Shown: in pieces, positions 6,612-11,972 of the stretch
Layout: each line of letters begins with the position of its first letter
How positions within the stretch are numbered: the first letter of the stretch is position 1
Origin: Betaproteobacteria bacterium
GTDB lineage: Bacteria; Pseudomonadota; Gammaproteobacteria; Burkholderiales; Casimicrobiaceae
Direction: 5' to 3'
NCBI GenBank assembly: GCA_005883655.1
Contig: VBDA01000153.1
Location: forward strand, 1-11,972
Length of the DNA: 11,972 bases
The notes under the pieces: generated by a model
Databases searched by the model: none
Told to the model about the DNA's origin: nothing
Seen by the model: only the letters and a program-made list of their open reading frames with translations
Made by a program: the position numbers and the translations under genes

Positions 6612-7580
6612 ATGAGAACACGACTCCAAGCAGTCCTGGCCGCGACCTGCGTCGCGCTTGCACCGTTCTCGCAGCCTACGGCGCAGAGCTATCCTTCTAG
6701 ACCTATCCATATCATCGTGGCGTTCGCGCCGGGGGGCCCGGTCGACGTGGTCGCACGCGTAGCGGCAGAAAAGTTACCCGAGATTCTTGGCCAGCCCATC
6801 GTGGTCGAGAACCGCCCGAGCTCGACCGGCAATCTTGGCACGCAGGTCGTGGCGAAGGCCGCACCCGACGGCTACACGATCCTCGCGACCTCCAGCGCGT
6901 TCGCGGTCAACGTCTCACTCTCACCGAACGCGGGTTACGATCCCGAGCGCGATTTCGCGCCGATCATCCAGGCGGCCACACAGCCCAACGTGATCGTGGT
7001 CAACGCAGGATTTCCTGCGAAGACGCTGGCCGAATTGCTCGAGATGGCGAAGACCCAGAAGCTGGCCTACGCCTCTCCAGGAGCCGGCACAACGCCACAC
7101 CTGACCGGCGAGCATCTTTTTAAGGCGATCGCGAAGCTCGACGTCACCCATGTCCCATACAAGGGTGCCGGGCCGGCCACGGTAGCGGTAGTGGCAGGGG
7201 AGCCGTCGATCGGCTCGCTTGCGGTCACGGCGCCCCTGCCATTTATCCACTCCGGGCGGCTACGCGCGGTCGCGATCTCGAGCGCAACCCGTCATCGGCT
7301 TCTGCCCGAGGTGCCTACGTTTACCGAGCTGGGCTATCCAGAGATCCAGGAGTACACCTGGGTCGCGTTCTTCGCACCCGCCGGCACACCGCCCGAAGTC
7401 GTCCAGAAACTGAATGACGCGTTCAATCGGGTTCTGCAGATGCGCGATGTCCGCGAGCATCTGGAGTCTCTGACGTTCGAGCCGATCGGTGGTTCACCGC
7501 AGCAGTTTGCGGGCTACGTTCGCTCCGAGGTCGCGAAATGGGCGATTGTCGTCAAGCAGACCGGTGCGAAGCTGGAATGA
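6612..7580 (+). CDS. Bug/TTT-family tripartite tricarboxylate transporter substrate-binding protein (322 aa)
   Basis: A periplasmic solute receptor of the Bug (TctC) family, which captures organic acids and similar ligands for TctA/TctB membrane partners. Residues 1-25 are a signal peptide ending 'PFSQPTAQ', followed at once by the family start 'YPSRPIHIIVAFAPGGPVDVVAR' (27-49). 'GQPIVVENRPSSTGNLGTQVVAKAAPDGYTIL' (60-91) is the classic second block; 'VTHVPYKGAGPA' and 'LPEVPTFTELGYPE' are further family signatures. Length is normal. AAGGAAG lies just before ATG 6612. It follows the ThDP enzyme by 51 bases on the same strand, so it is probably the third gene of that set. No tctA or tctB is present. 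Orphan Bug receptors are numerous in Burkholderiales and may use distant transporters or act as sensors. The ligand is unknown, perhaps the substrate of the upstream enzymes. Confidence 0.93.
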   Translation: MRTRLQAVLAATCVALAPFSQPTAQSYPSRPIHIIVAFAPGGPVDVVARVAAEKLPEILGQPIVVENRPSSTGNLGTQVVAKAAPDGYTILATSSAFAVNVSLSPNAGYDPERDFAPIIQAATQPNVIVVNAGFPAKTLAELLEMAKTQKLAYASPGAGTTPHLTGEHLFKAIAKLDVTHVPYKGAGPATVAVVAGEPSIGSLAVTAPLPFIHSGRLRAVAISSATRHRLLPEVPTFTELGYPEIQEYTWVAFFAPAGTPPEVVQKLNDAFNRVLQMRDVREHLESLTFEPIGGSPQQFAGYVRSEVAKWAIVVKQTGAKLE

Positions 7581-7870
7581 GCTTTCGCTTCGCGGGAGCC
7601 GCTCTCAGGGAAGATAAATGACACGCGAGCACCGGCCTACTCGGGCAGCAACGTAACCTGGTTTCGGTCCTCGCCTTCGATGAATCGCTTCATGTTGCCA
7701 CTCCGAAGAATCCTCTTTCTTCACTATAGGCAAGTTTCGCATTTTCAATAGATCTCGGTGAAACCCTGTCGGTCGGAAAGTCTTAAAGCGGCCGTGGCCA
7801 TGATCGACCGTTCCCGAACAACCCCAGCGTAGTATTGGTGAATTGCAAAGCTGGTAGGAGCCTCTACTCA
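7581..7870. other. Spacer carrying an insertion-sequence end
   Basis: Between the Bug receptor and the ABC receptor lie 290 bases without an intact gene. The only recognisable content is the transposase start at 7637-7693 and the sequence upstream of it (about 7694-7760), which is probably what remains of the left end of that element. The ABC receptor's own promoter should lie in the right half. Confidence 0.6.
7637..7693 (-). pseudogene. IS1182-family transposase remnant, first 18 codons
   Basis: Starting from ATG at 7691-7693 with GGAG 7 bases upstream, the minus strand encodes 'MKRFIEGEDRNQVTLLPE' and then a TAG. I recognise this as the conserved start of IS1182-family transposases, which continue 'cLDDYvaedNPvRvvd...' for about 450 more residues. 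Here the reading frame ends at once and nothing downstream resembles the family, so only the element's left end survives. The preserved ribosome binding site and start suggest a deletion that removed the body of the element. Confidence 0.75.
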
Positions 7871-8863
7871 ATGGATCGGCGCGAATTTGCTGCCCGACTC
7901 GTCCTGATCGCGCTCGCGGCAAGCAGCGTCATAAGGGCGCAGCCGGCGCGCAGAGTCTATCGGATTGGCGTTCTCGGCCTTGGCACGACATCTGACATGG
8001 CCGGTGCGCATCCTAATTCTCCTTCGATTAGGGCGCTAATTGGTGGCATGCGGGACCTCGGCTACAAGTATGGCGAGCACTACGTGACCGAACCGCGTGG
8101 GGCCGCGGGAAGTCCAGATCGCTTTCCTACGCTAGCCGCGGAGCTGGTTCGCCTCAATGTAGATGTCATCCTCGCCGGTGGGGGCCCCGCTGTGCCTGCA
8201 CTCAAGCAGGCAACGACGACGATCCCGATTGTGATGGCGGCATCGGGAGACCCGGTGGTCGATGGATATGTCCAAAGCCTCGCACGCCCGGGGGGGAACA
8301 TCACGGGGTTGAGCCTTCAGTCGATCGAAACGACCGTGAAGCGGCTCGATCTGCTCAAACAACTTGTCCCCGGTCCGGCGCCGGTGGCAGTGTTCTGGAA
8401 CGGGCCTAGCATCCAGGCTTGGAGGGCGGCAGAAGCAATCGCGCGCGAGCGGGGGTGGAAGCTCCTGTCTGTCGAGATTCCAGATCCTGGCGCAATCGAT
8501 GCGGCCTTCAAAACGGCGAGCGATGGCCATGCGAATGCTGTCCTTGTGTTCGCCGCAGGCGTCCTCTTCCCGCGAGCCCAGCGAGTAGCGGAGCTAGCCG
8601 CGAGGAGCGGGCTCCCCGCTATGTACGAACTCCGGCAGTACGTCGACGCAGGTGGATTGATATCCTACGGTCCCAATATCATCCAAATCTGGCGGCAAGC
8701 AGCGGGGTTTGTCGACAAGATCATAAAGGGCGCAAAACCGAGCGATCTGCCGATCGAACAGCCAACAAAGTTCGAGTTGGTGATCAATCTTAAGGCCGCA
8801 AAGGCACTCGGCCTCAGGATCCCGCAGGCATTACTACTGCGTGCAGATGAGCTGATCGAGTAA
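7871..8863 (+). CDS. ABC transporter substrate-binding protein (ABC_sub_bind / TrpX-like family), 330 aa
   Basis: An exported receptor of the PF04392 family, periplasmic binding proteins with two Rossmann-like lobes, often annotated as tryptophan/tyrosine ABC binding proteins; the ligands of most members are unknown. ATG 7871 gives the typical leader 'MDRREFAARLVLIALAASSVIRAQ', with a twin-arginine-like RR at 3-4; the frame is open to a TTG at 7835 but those residues look spurious. GGTAGGAG lies 10 bases before. Family blocks: 'RRVYRIGVLGLG', 'VDVILAGGGPAVPALKQATTTIPIV', 'DPVVDGYVQSLARPGGNITG', and the C-terminal 'GLISYGPN ... LPIEQPTKFELVINLKAAKALG'. Length is usual. There is no permease or ATPase gene next to it, as is common for this expanded family. 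A close paralogue lies at the right edge on the other strand. Confidence 0.92.
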   Translation: MDRREFAARLVLIALAASSVIRAQPARRVYRIGVLGLGTTSDMAGAHPNSPSIRALIGGMRDLGYKYGEHYVTEPRGAAGSPDRFPTLAAELVRLNVDVILAGGGPAVPALKQATTTIPIVMAASGDPVVDGYVQSLARPGGNITGLSLQSIETTVKRLDLLKQLVPGPAPVAVFWNGPSIQAWRAAEAIARERGWKLLSVEIPDPGAIDAAFKTASDGHANAVLVFAAGVLFPRAQRVAELAARSGLPAMYELRQYVDAGGLISYGPNIIQIWRQAAGFVDKIIKGAKPSDLPIEQPTKFELVINLKAAKALGLRIPQALLLRADELIE

Positions 8864-8866
8864 TAC

Positions 8867-8980
8867 GTTGACCGTCCGCTATTGAGAAATGCGACTGACC
8901 GGAGCGAGTCGATAGCGCCGCTTCGATTCCCTAACCTGCCGACGTTCGATCACCTTTTCATGCTGGTTGGCGTCCCTAAT
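8867..8980 (-). repeat. Dispersed motif copy 4 = left copy of a 114-base direct repeat
   Basis: Aligns with 9743-9857 over its whole length, best over 8908-8980 (shared 'gtcgatagcgcc', 'ttcgattcc', 'taacc', 'tcgatcac', 'tttt', 'tccc'). By eye about three quarters of the bases are identical there, with a couple of one-base gaps. The minus-strand core at 8892-8911 is CGACTC-GCTC-CGGTCAGTCG. It begins directly after the stop of the ABC receptor gene. Confidence 0.7.
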
Positions 8981-9010
8981 TTGACGGTCTGCTTTTAAGG
9001 ACGCCGTCCG

Positions 9011-9484
9011 CTACGCGAGTGGAACGTAGTCGATCGCGCCAGTATCGCCGTCGAGGATCATCTCGTACGGAAACCAATAGATGACCTCGTCCCCATTGTC
9101 GTCGATGAAGGAATACCCAATGTACGTCGTGCCCAGGTCCGTTGCCTGTACTTGGATATATGCCGCGGGGTGAATTCCAACCGTCTGGGCCATTCTCACT
9201 CCATCGGCCTGAGCCATCTTCTTCTTGGTCTTGTACTTCTTGACCGGTACATCACCCTTTTCGCTGTGCTTCACGCTTATCCTTGCGATCTTTCCATTGG
9301 TGACTTGGGCCGCGACGGTGTGCTTGCCGTGCTTGTCGATCACGTGCTGTCCGTTGGTCTTGATCTGAGAGCCAAGCATTTGCTCCCCGTTCTTGTGCTG
9401 GTGGGCCTTGGCAAAGGCAGAACCAACAACAGCGAGCGCGATCACGGCGATCACAGCAGTCAGAAAACGCTCTGTGCGAACCAT
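9011..9484 (-). CDS. Small exported Lys/His-rich protein of unknown function (157 aa)
   Basis: ATG 9482-9484 follows GGAGG by five bases, a strong ribosome binding site. Residues 1-25 are a signal peptide ('RFLTAVIAVIALAVVGSAFA'). The mature protein has a very basic, His-rich N-terminal half ('KAHQHKNGEQ', 'KHGKHTVAAQVTNGKIARIS', 'VPVKKYKTKKKMAQ') and an acidic-aromatic C-terminal half ('YIGYSFIDDNGDEVIYWFPY', 'MILDGDTGAIDYVPLA'). The 'VTNGKIARISVKH' strand and the ending resemble small PepSY-like periplasmic proteins known only as hypothetical in Burkholderiales. I cannot name a function. His and Lys/Asp clusters could bind metal or polyanions, but that is a guess. It stands alone between the two 114-base repeats. 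Confidence 0.75.
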   Translation of the reverse strand: MVRTERFLTAVIAVIALAVVGSAFAKAHQHKNGEQMLGSQIKTNGQHVIDKHGKHTVAAQVTNGKIARISVKHSEKGDVPVKKYKTKKKMAQADGVRMAQTVGIHPAAYIQVQATDLGTTYIGYSFIDDNGDEVIYWFPYEMILDGDTGAIDYVPLA

Positions 9485-9742
9485 GGGGGCCTCCAGTTCT
9501 GGGTTTGTGTTAATAATTCAGACAAATTCCTACACTCCGCAGACCCCGCTGTTATCGACCTGGCAATCGTCAAGACAAACTTGGAATGCTTCGGTTCCCG
9601 ATTTGCCCTAAGGTTATCGCGTGTCAAAATAAGGGTCACGCGTAAAGTTGCCGTAGGTCGATTTGAAGCTGGCAACGCGAGCTGCCGTCTACGGAGCGCC
9701 GCCGCAACGCCCGGCGCGCCGGCCCAGTACGCTCATCTCAAA

Positions 9743-9857
9743 GTTGAACGTCCGGTTTTCATCAGGGGCCGATGACCGCTCAGGGTCGATAGCGCCCTTT
9801 CGATTCCTTAACCAGCTGACGCTCGATCACTTTTCGCGCGGGCCGGCAGTCCCGAAT
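9743..9857 (-). repeat. Dispersed motif copy 5 = right copy of the 114-base direct repeat
   Basis: The minus-strand core at 9769-9788 is CGACCC-TGAG-CGGTCATCGG, the best match to the consensus together with copy 1. It is a diverged direct repeat of 8867-8980, in the same orientation, about 880 bases away. The two flank the 157-aa exported protein gene. Confidence 0.7.
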
Positions 9858-10041
9858 CGTTGAAGGTCGGAGATTTCCTCGCCGCCCAGACGGCGTCGAG
9901 CTACGTCCGCTGCGCCTTGACTCCGGTCCTTCCGGAGGTGAGTCTTTTGCGGCATGAATGGCAGGTCGTGGCCGGAAAGTGAAGGTACCCACATTTGATG
10001 GACATCTCAATGAGAGCAATACTGACTTGAGGAGGTGTTCG

Positions 10042-10189
10042 ATGGAATACACGCCACGCAGGAAGTTGATTCGATTACATGGAAGTGTTTTACAACCGGC
10101 AGCGACGGCACTCATCGATTAGCTACGAGGCCCCGCTACCGTTCGAGGTGATGAAATCGCCCAGTAAGGTGTCCACCGTTCGTGGGTAA
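10042..10189 (+). pseudogene. IS3-family transposase (OrfB) C-terminal remnant
   Basis: From ATG 10079 the plus strand encodes 36 codons: 'MEVFYNRQRRHSSISYEAPL' followed by 'PFEVMKSPSKVSTVRG' and a TAA at 10187-10189. 'Y.EvFYNrqRrHs.igY.aP..Fe' is the invariant C-terminal end of the IS3-family DDE integrase, just after the catalytic Glu. Upstream, 'TPRRKL' in another frame fits the preceding 'arRklFdY' segment if one extra A is removed near 10070, so the relic is also frameshifted. The catalytic DDE residues and OrfA are gone. Confidence 0.8.
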
Positions 10190-10222
10190 AATCAGAGTGT
10201 GCCGTTTGCCGGTGACGCAAAT

Positions 10223-10244
10223 CGACACCCAAACCAGACATTCG
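10223..10244 (+). repeat. Dispersed intergenic motif, loose copy 6
   Basis: The 22 bases CGACACCCAAACCAGACATTCG keep the CGAC...CCC start and the GACATTCG end, but with two extra bases and CAGACA instead of CGGTCA. It lies 34 bases after the IS3 transposase stop. Weaker than the other five copies. Confidence 0.3.
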
Positions 10245-10350
10245 AGTTTAGCGCTGAGACGTGTCTGCCAACCTAATAGCACTCAAGTGTTACAGAACCG
10301 CCTCGGATGCATGCTTGCGTTCCGGCTGAATCAATGCCTCTAACCGCTGA

Positions 10351-10367
10351 GGGTCTAGTGGAGACCC
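10351..10367. terminator. Hairpin GGGTCT-AGTGG-AGACCC at the 3' end of the amidohydrolase gene
   Basis: A perfect 6-bp stem with a 5-base loop lies 24 bases past the stop codon of the minus-strand gene. Read on that strand it is followed by TCAGCGG, not a T-run, so if it ends the transcript it is not a classic intrinsic terminator. On the plus strand it is followed by TTATC. Confidence 0.3.
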
Positions 10368-10391
10368 TTATCGGTCGGTGCTGGCCCTTTC

Positions 10392-11351
10392 CTATTTCGA
10401 GAAACCGTAAAGAGTCGCCGGATTCTGGACGAGAATGCGCTGGCGCGTGACTTCATTCTGCGCCCACTCGGTCAGCAGATCAAAGAGCACGGCGTCGTTC
10501 GCTTTTTCATTCTCTTTCTGCGTCGGGTGCGGCCAATCGCTCGCCCACACCATCCTCTCGGGCGCAGCTTTGACGTACGCCTGCGCGACCCCGCTGGTAT
10601 CCGCATAGCTTGGTGGGCCAACTTTCGTATCCTGGTACGCGCCCGAGAGCTTGATCCAGGTCCGGCCCTTATCGATCAATTTGCGAATGACTCCGAACGC
10701 GGGATGATCGGTGCCCGCTGGATGCGGAATGCGGCCCATGTGATCGAATACAATCGGTGAAGGAAGCTTGCTGAGCAAGTCCTCGATCTTGACGATCTGA
10801 TCGCCCAGCATGTGGATCTGCACGTGCCAGCCGAGAGCATTGACTCGCGTGGAGAGCGGTTCCATCATCTCGACAGTGGTGGCGCCTGCTTGCACGAGGT
10901 TGAATCGGATTCCGCGAACTCCCAGATCTGCAAGCCGCTTTAGTTCCGTGTCGGTGACGTCGGCGTTGACCACCACTACGCCGCGTGCCGTCGCGCCGAA
11001 TTTGGCCATCGCGTCAAGCGTGACCCGATTATCCGTACCGTAGGTCGAAGGCGTGACAACGACGTTGCGTGTTGTGCCGATGCGTTTCTGGAGTCGCCGA
11101 TAGTCATCCACCAAGGCATCCGCCGGCCGTAGCGTCGCACCGGGATCAGCCGGGAAGTGGGCATCGTAAATGTGCATGTGACAGTCGCAGGAGTTCGCGG
11201 GCGCTTTTAGCTTCGGCAGGTCTGTTCCTGAGGACCAGGGCACTGGCTCCTCGGCGTGGCTTTCGGGAATGCGGACGGCGCCCGTCGCTGCGAGGGCCAT
11301 CAACCCAGCCCTTTTCAGGAATGTACGGCGTTCGCAGGTGTTGTCACTCAT
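10392..11351 (-). CDS. Tat-exported TIM-barrel amidohydrolase, 2-pyrone-4,6-dicarboxylate hydrolase-like (319 aa)
   Basis: A metal-type amidohydrolase (amidohydrolase_2, PF04909), a family whose members hydrolyse lactones and related dicarboxylate rings; the closest known relative by motif is LigI-type 2-pyrone-4,6-dicarboxylate lactonase. Motifs in order: 'CDCHMHIYD' (HxH, H58/H60), 'WHVQIHML' (H176, H180), 'IVFDHMGRIPHP' (200-211) and 'WASDWPHP' (269-276, with D272). All the expected barrel residues are present, so it should be active. The N-terminus is a twin-arginine signal, 'ERRTFLKRAGLMALAATGAV' (7-26), predicting export of a folded, cofactor-loaded enzyme to the periplasm, whereas LigI itself is cytoplasmic. 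GGGAG lies 4 bases before ATG 11351. It follows the ABC receptor gene by 37 bases and is probably co-transcribed. The substrate is not known. Confidence 0.9.
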   Translation of the reverse strand: MSDNTCERRTFLKRAGLMALAATGAVRIPESHAEEPVPWSSGTDLPKLKAPANSCDCHMHIYDAHFPADPGATLRPADALVDDYRRLQKRIGTTRNVVVTPSTYGTDNRVTLDAMAKFGATARGVVVVNADVTDTELKRLADLGVRGIRFNLVQAGATTVEMMEPLSTRVNALGWHVQIHMLGDQIVKIEDLLSKLPSPIVFDHMGRIPHPAGTDHPAFGVIRKLIDKGRTWIKLSGAYQDTKVGPPSYADTSGVAQAYVKAAPERMVWASDWPHPTQKENEKANDAVLFDLLTEWAQNEVTRQRILVQNPATLYGFSK

Positions 11352-11388
11352 GAGTCTCCCTTTCTCACCAACAACCGGAAACGTTCGA

Positions 11389-11972
11389 TCACTGAATCAA
11401 CTCGTCCGCCCGCTGCAGCAGCGCCGGCGGGATCGCGAGCCCGAGTGCGGCGGCGGTCTTGAGATTGATGACGAACTCGAACTTTGCGGGCTGTTCGATC
11501 GGCATGTCGGCCGGCTTCGCACCCTTCAGGATCCTGTCGACGTAGGTTGCGGCGCGCCGCCATACCGCGATGATGTCCGGGCCATAGCTCATGAGGCCCC
11601 CGCCCTCCAGGTATGTCTTGTTGGCGAAGATGGTCGGCAGGTGGTGTTTGAGAGCGGCCGATCCGAGCTCGGCTCGGTGAACGATCGTCGCGCCGTCGGA
11701 GATGATGACGACACCACTCGCCCGAAGTCGAACCGCCTCGGCAAACGCCGGCTCGACACCATCCGGGAACTGGATGTCAAGCGGCACGGCCGTCAACCCC
11801 AACTTGGTTGCCGCGGCTTCCGTTTCCTTGAATAGCGATCGTGTTCCCGGATTCAGCGTGTTGAACGCCGCGGCCACGCGCGTTATTCCCGGAATCGCCT
11901 CTTTGAGGATTTCCAGACGCTTGCCGCTCAACTCCCGCGCGAACACCGAGAGGCCGGTGATATTGCCACCGG
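11389..11972 (-). CDS. ABC transporter substrate-binding protein (ABC_sub_bind family), C-terminal part
   Basis: The 5' end lies beyond the right edge; 193 codons and the TGA (11389-11391) are visible. The frame is open through the edge, beginning 'GGNITGLSVFARELSGKRLE', which is the family's mid-protein 'PGGNiTGls' block, so no start is expected here. Further blocks: 'RVAAAFNTLNPGTRS', 'GVVIISDGATIVHRAELGSA', 'GGGLMSYGPDIIAVWRRAAT' and the C-terminal 'MPIEQPAKFEFVINLKTAAA'. The last ~65 residues are very like those of the plus-strand receptor ending at 8863, so the two are paralogues. It sits directly upstream of the amidohydrolase (37 bases), suggesting a receptor plus periplasmic hydrolase pair. 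Confidence 0.93.
   Translation of the reverse strand, partial: GGNITGLSVFARELSGKRLEILKEAIPGITRVAAAFNTLNPGTRSLFKETEAAATKLGLTAVPLDIQFPDGVEPAFAEAVRLRASGVVIISDGATIVHRAELGSAALKHHLPTIFANKTYLEGGGLMSYGPDIIAVWRRAATYVDRILKGAKPADMPIEQPAKFEFVINLKTAAALGLAIPPALLQRADELIQ

Larger units (their letters stand above)
9485..10391. other. 900-base gene-poor spacer with repeats and IS3 remnant
   Basis: Contents: the presumed promoter region of the 157-aa gene (about 9485-9680 read leftward; a TTGACA lies at 9623-9628 on the minus strand but without a good -10), a 12-bp palindrome CCGGCGCGCCGG at 9711-9722, copy 5 of the dispersed motif (9743-9857), a hairpin at 9921-9937 (CTCCGG-TCCTT-CCGGAG), the IS3 transposase relic (10042-10189), a looser motif copy (10223-10244) and a hairpin at 10351-10367. 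No intact gene. The long minus-strand open frame across 9780-10115 runs through the repeat and is not considered real. Confidence 0.6.

Noticed and set aside
9600..9628. Possible sigma-70 promoter on the minus strand with TTGACA at 9623-9628
   Set aside because: At 16-18 bases spacing there is no acceptable -10 hexamer, so I do not call it a promoter.
9152..9775. 207-codon open frame on the plus strand
   Set aside because: Mostly antisense to the 157-aa exported protein gene and then runs into the repeat; no ribosome binding site or family match.
8867..9857. CRISPR-like or integron attC-like interpretation of the repeats
   Set aside because: Only two long diverged copies with a gene between, no short regular spacers, no integron integrase and no attC-type core sites visible.
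9780..10115. 111-codon open frame on the minus strand
   Set aside because: It runs through dispersed-motif copy 5 and antisense to the IS3 transposase relic, so it is an accidental open frame in non-coding DNA.

Overview
The window looks like chromosomal DNA from a GC-rich proteobacterium, most likely a soil or freshwater Burkholderiales-type betaproteobacterium. This is inferred from three things: the Bug/TTT family binding protein, the 'MDRREF' type ABC substrate-binding proteins that are expanded in that group, and the long spacers full of decayed mobile DNA. No rRNA, tRNA or CRISPR array was seen.

Left part (1-3900) is gene-poor and degraded. It starts with the 5' end of a probable SnoaL-like ester cyclase running off the left edge. 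Then come a secreted protein of unknown function (506-1081, minus), a tyrosine recombinase gene broken by two frameshifts (1134-1754, minus), a small secreted protein (2170-2646, minus), and a frameshifted, truncated RCC1-repeat secreted protein just upstream of it (2643-2994, minus). About 900 bases (2995-3902) carry no convincing gene.

Centre (3903-7580, plus) is an intact catabolic-looking gene set: a cyclase/kynurenine formamidase-like hydrolase, a thiamine-diphosphate enzyme of the acetolactate synthase-like superfamily 9 bases later, and an exported Bug/TTT solute-binding protein. A plausible reading is capture of an organic acid in the periplasm, hydrolytic ring or amide opening, and C-C cleavage or decarboxylation of a 2-oxo acid. 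The substrate is not readable from sequence. After a spacer holding the first 18 codons of an IS1182-type transposase comes an ABC-type substrate-binding protein (7871-8863, plus) without permease or ATPase genes nearby.

Right part (8864-11972): a small Lys/His-rich exported protein (9011-9484, minus) lies between two diverged 114-base direct repeats. Next is a spacer with the C-terminal relic of an IS3-family transposase, then a minus-strand pair: an ABC substrate-binding protein (partial, right edge) followed 37 bases later by a Tat-exported TIM-barrel amidohydrolase related to 2-pyrone-4,6-dicarboxylate hydrolases.

The most interesting non-gene signal is a short dispersed intergenic motif. 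Five 20-base sites, on both strands and with the same internal spacing, fit roughly CGACCC-N4-CGGTCATTCG, and a sixth site is looser. All lie outside the intact genes. No defence system, phage module or wholly new multi-gene system can be claimed from this sequence.
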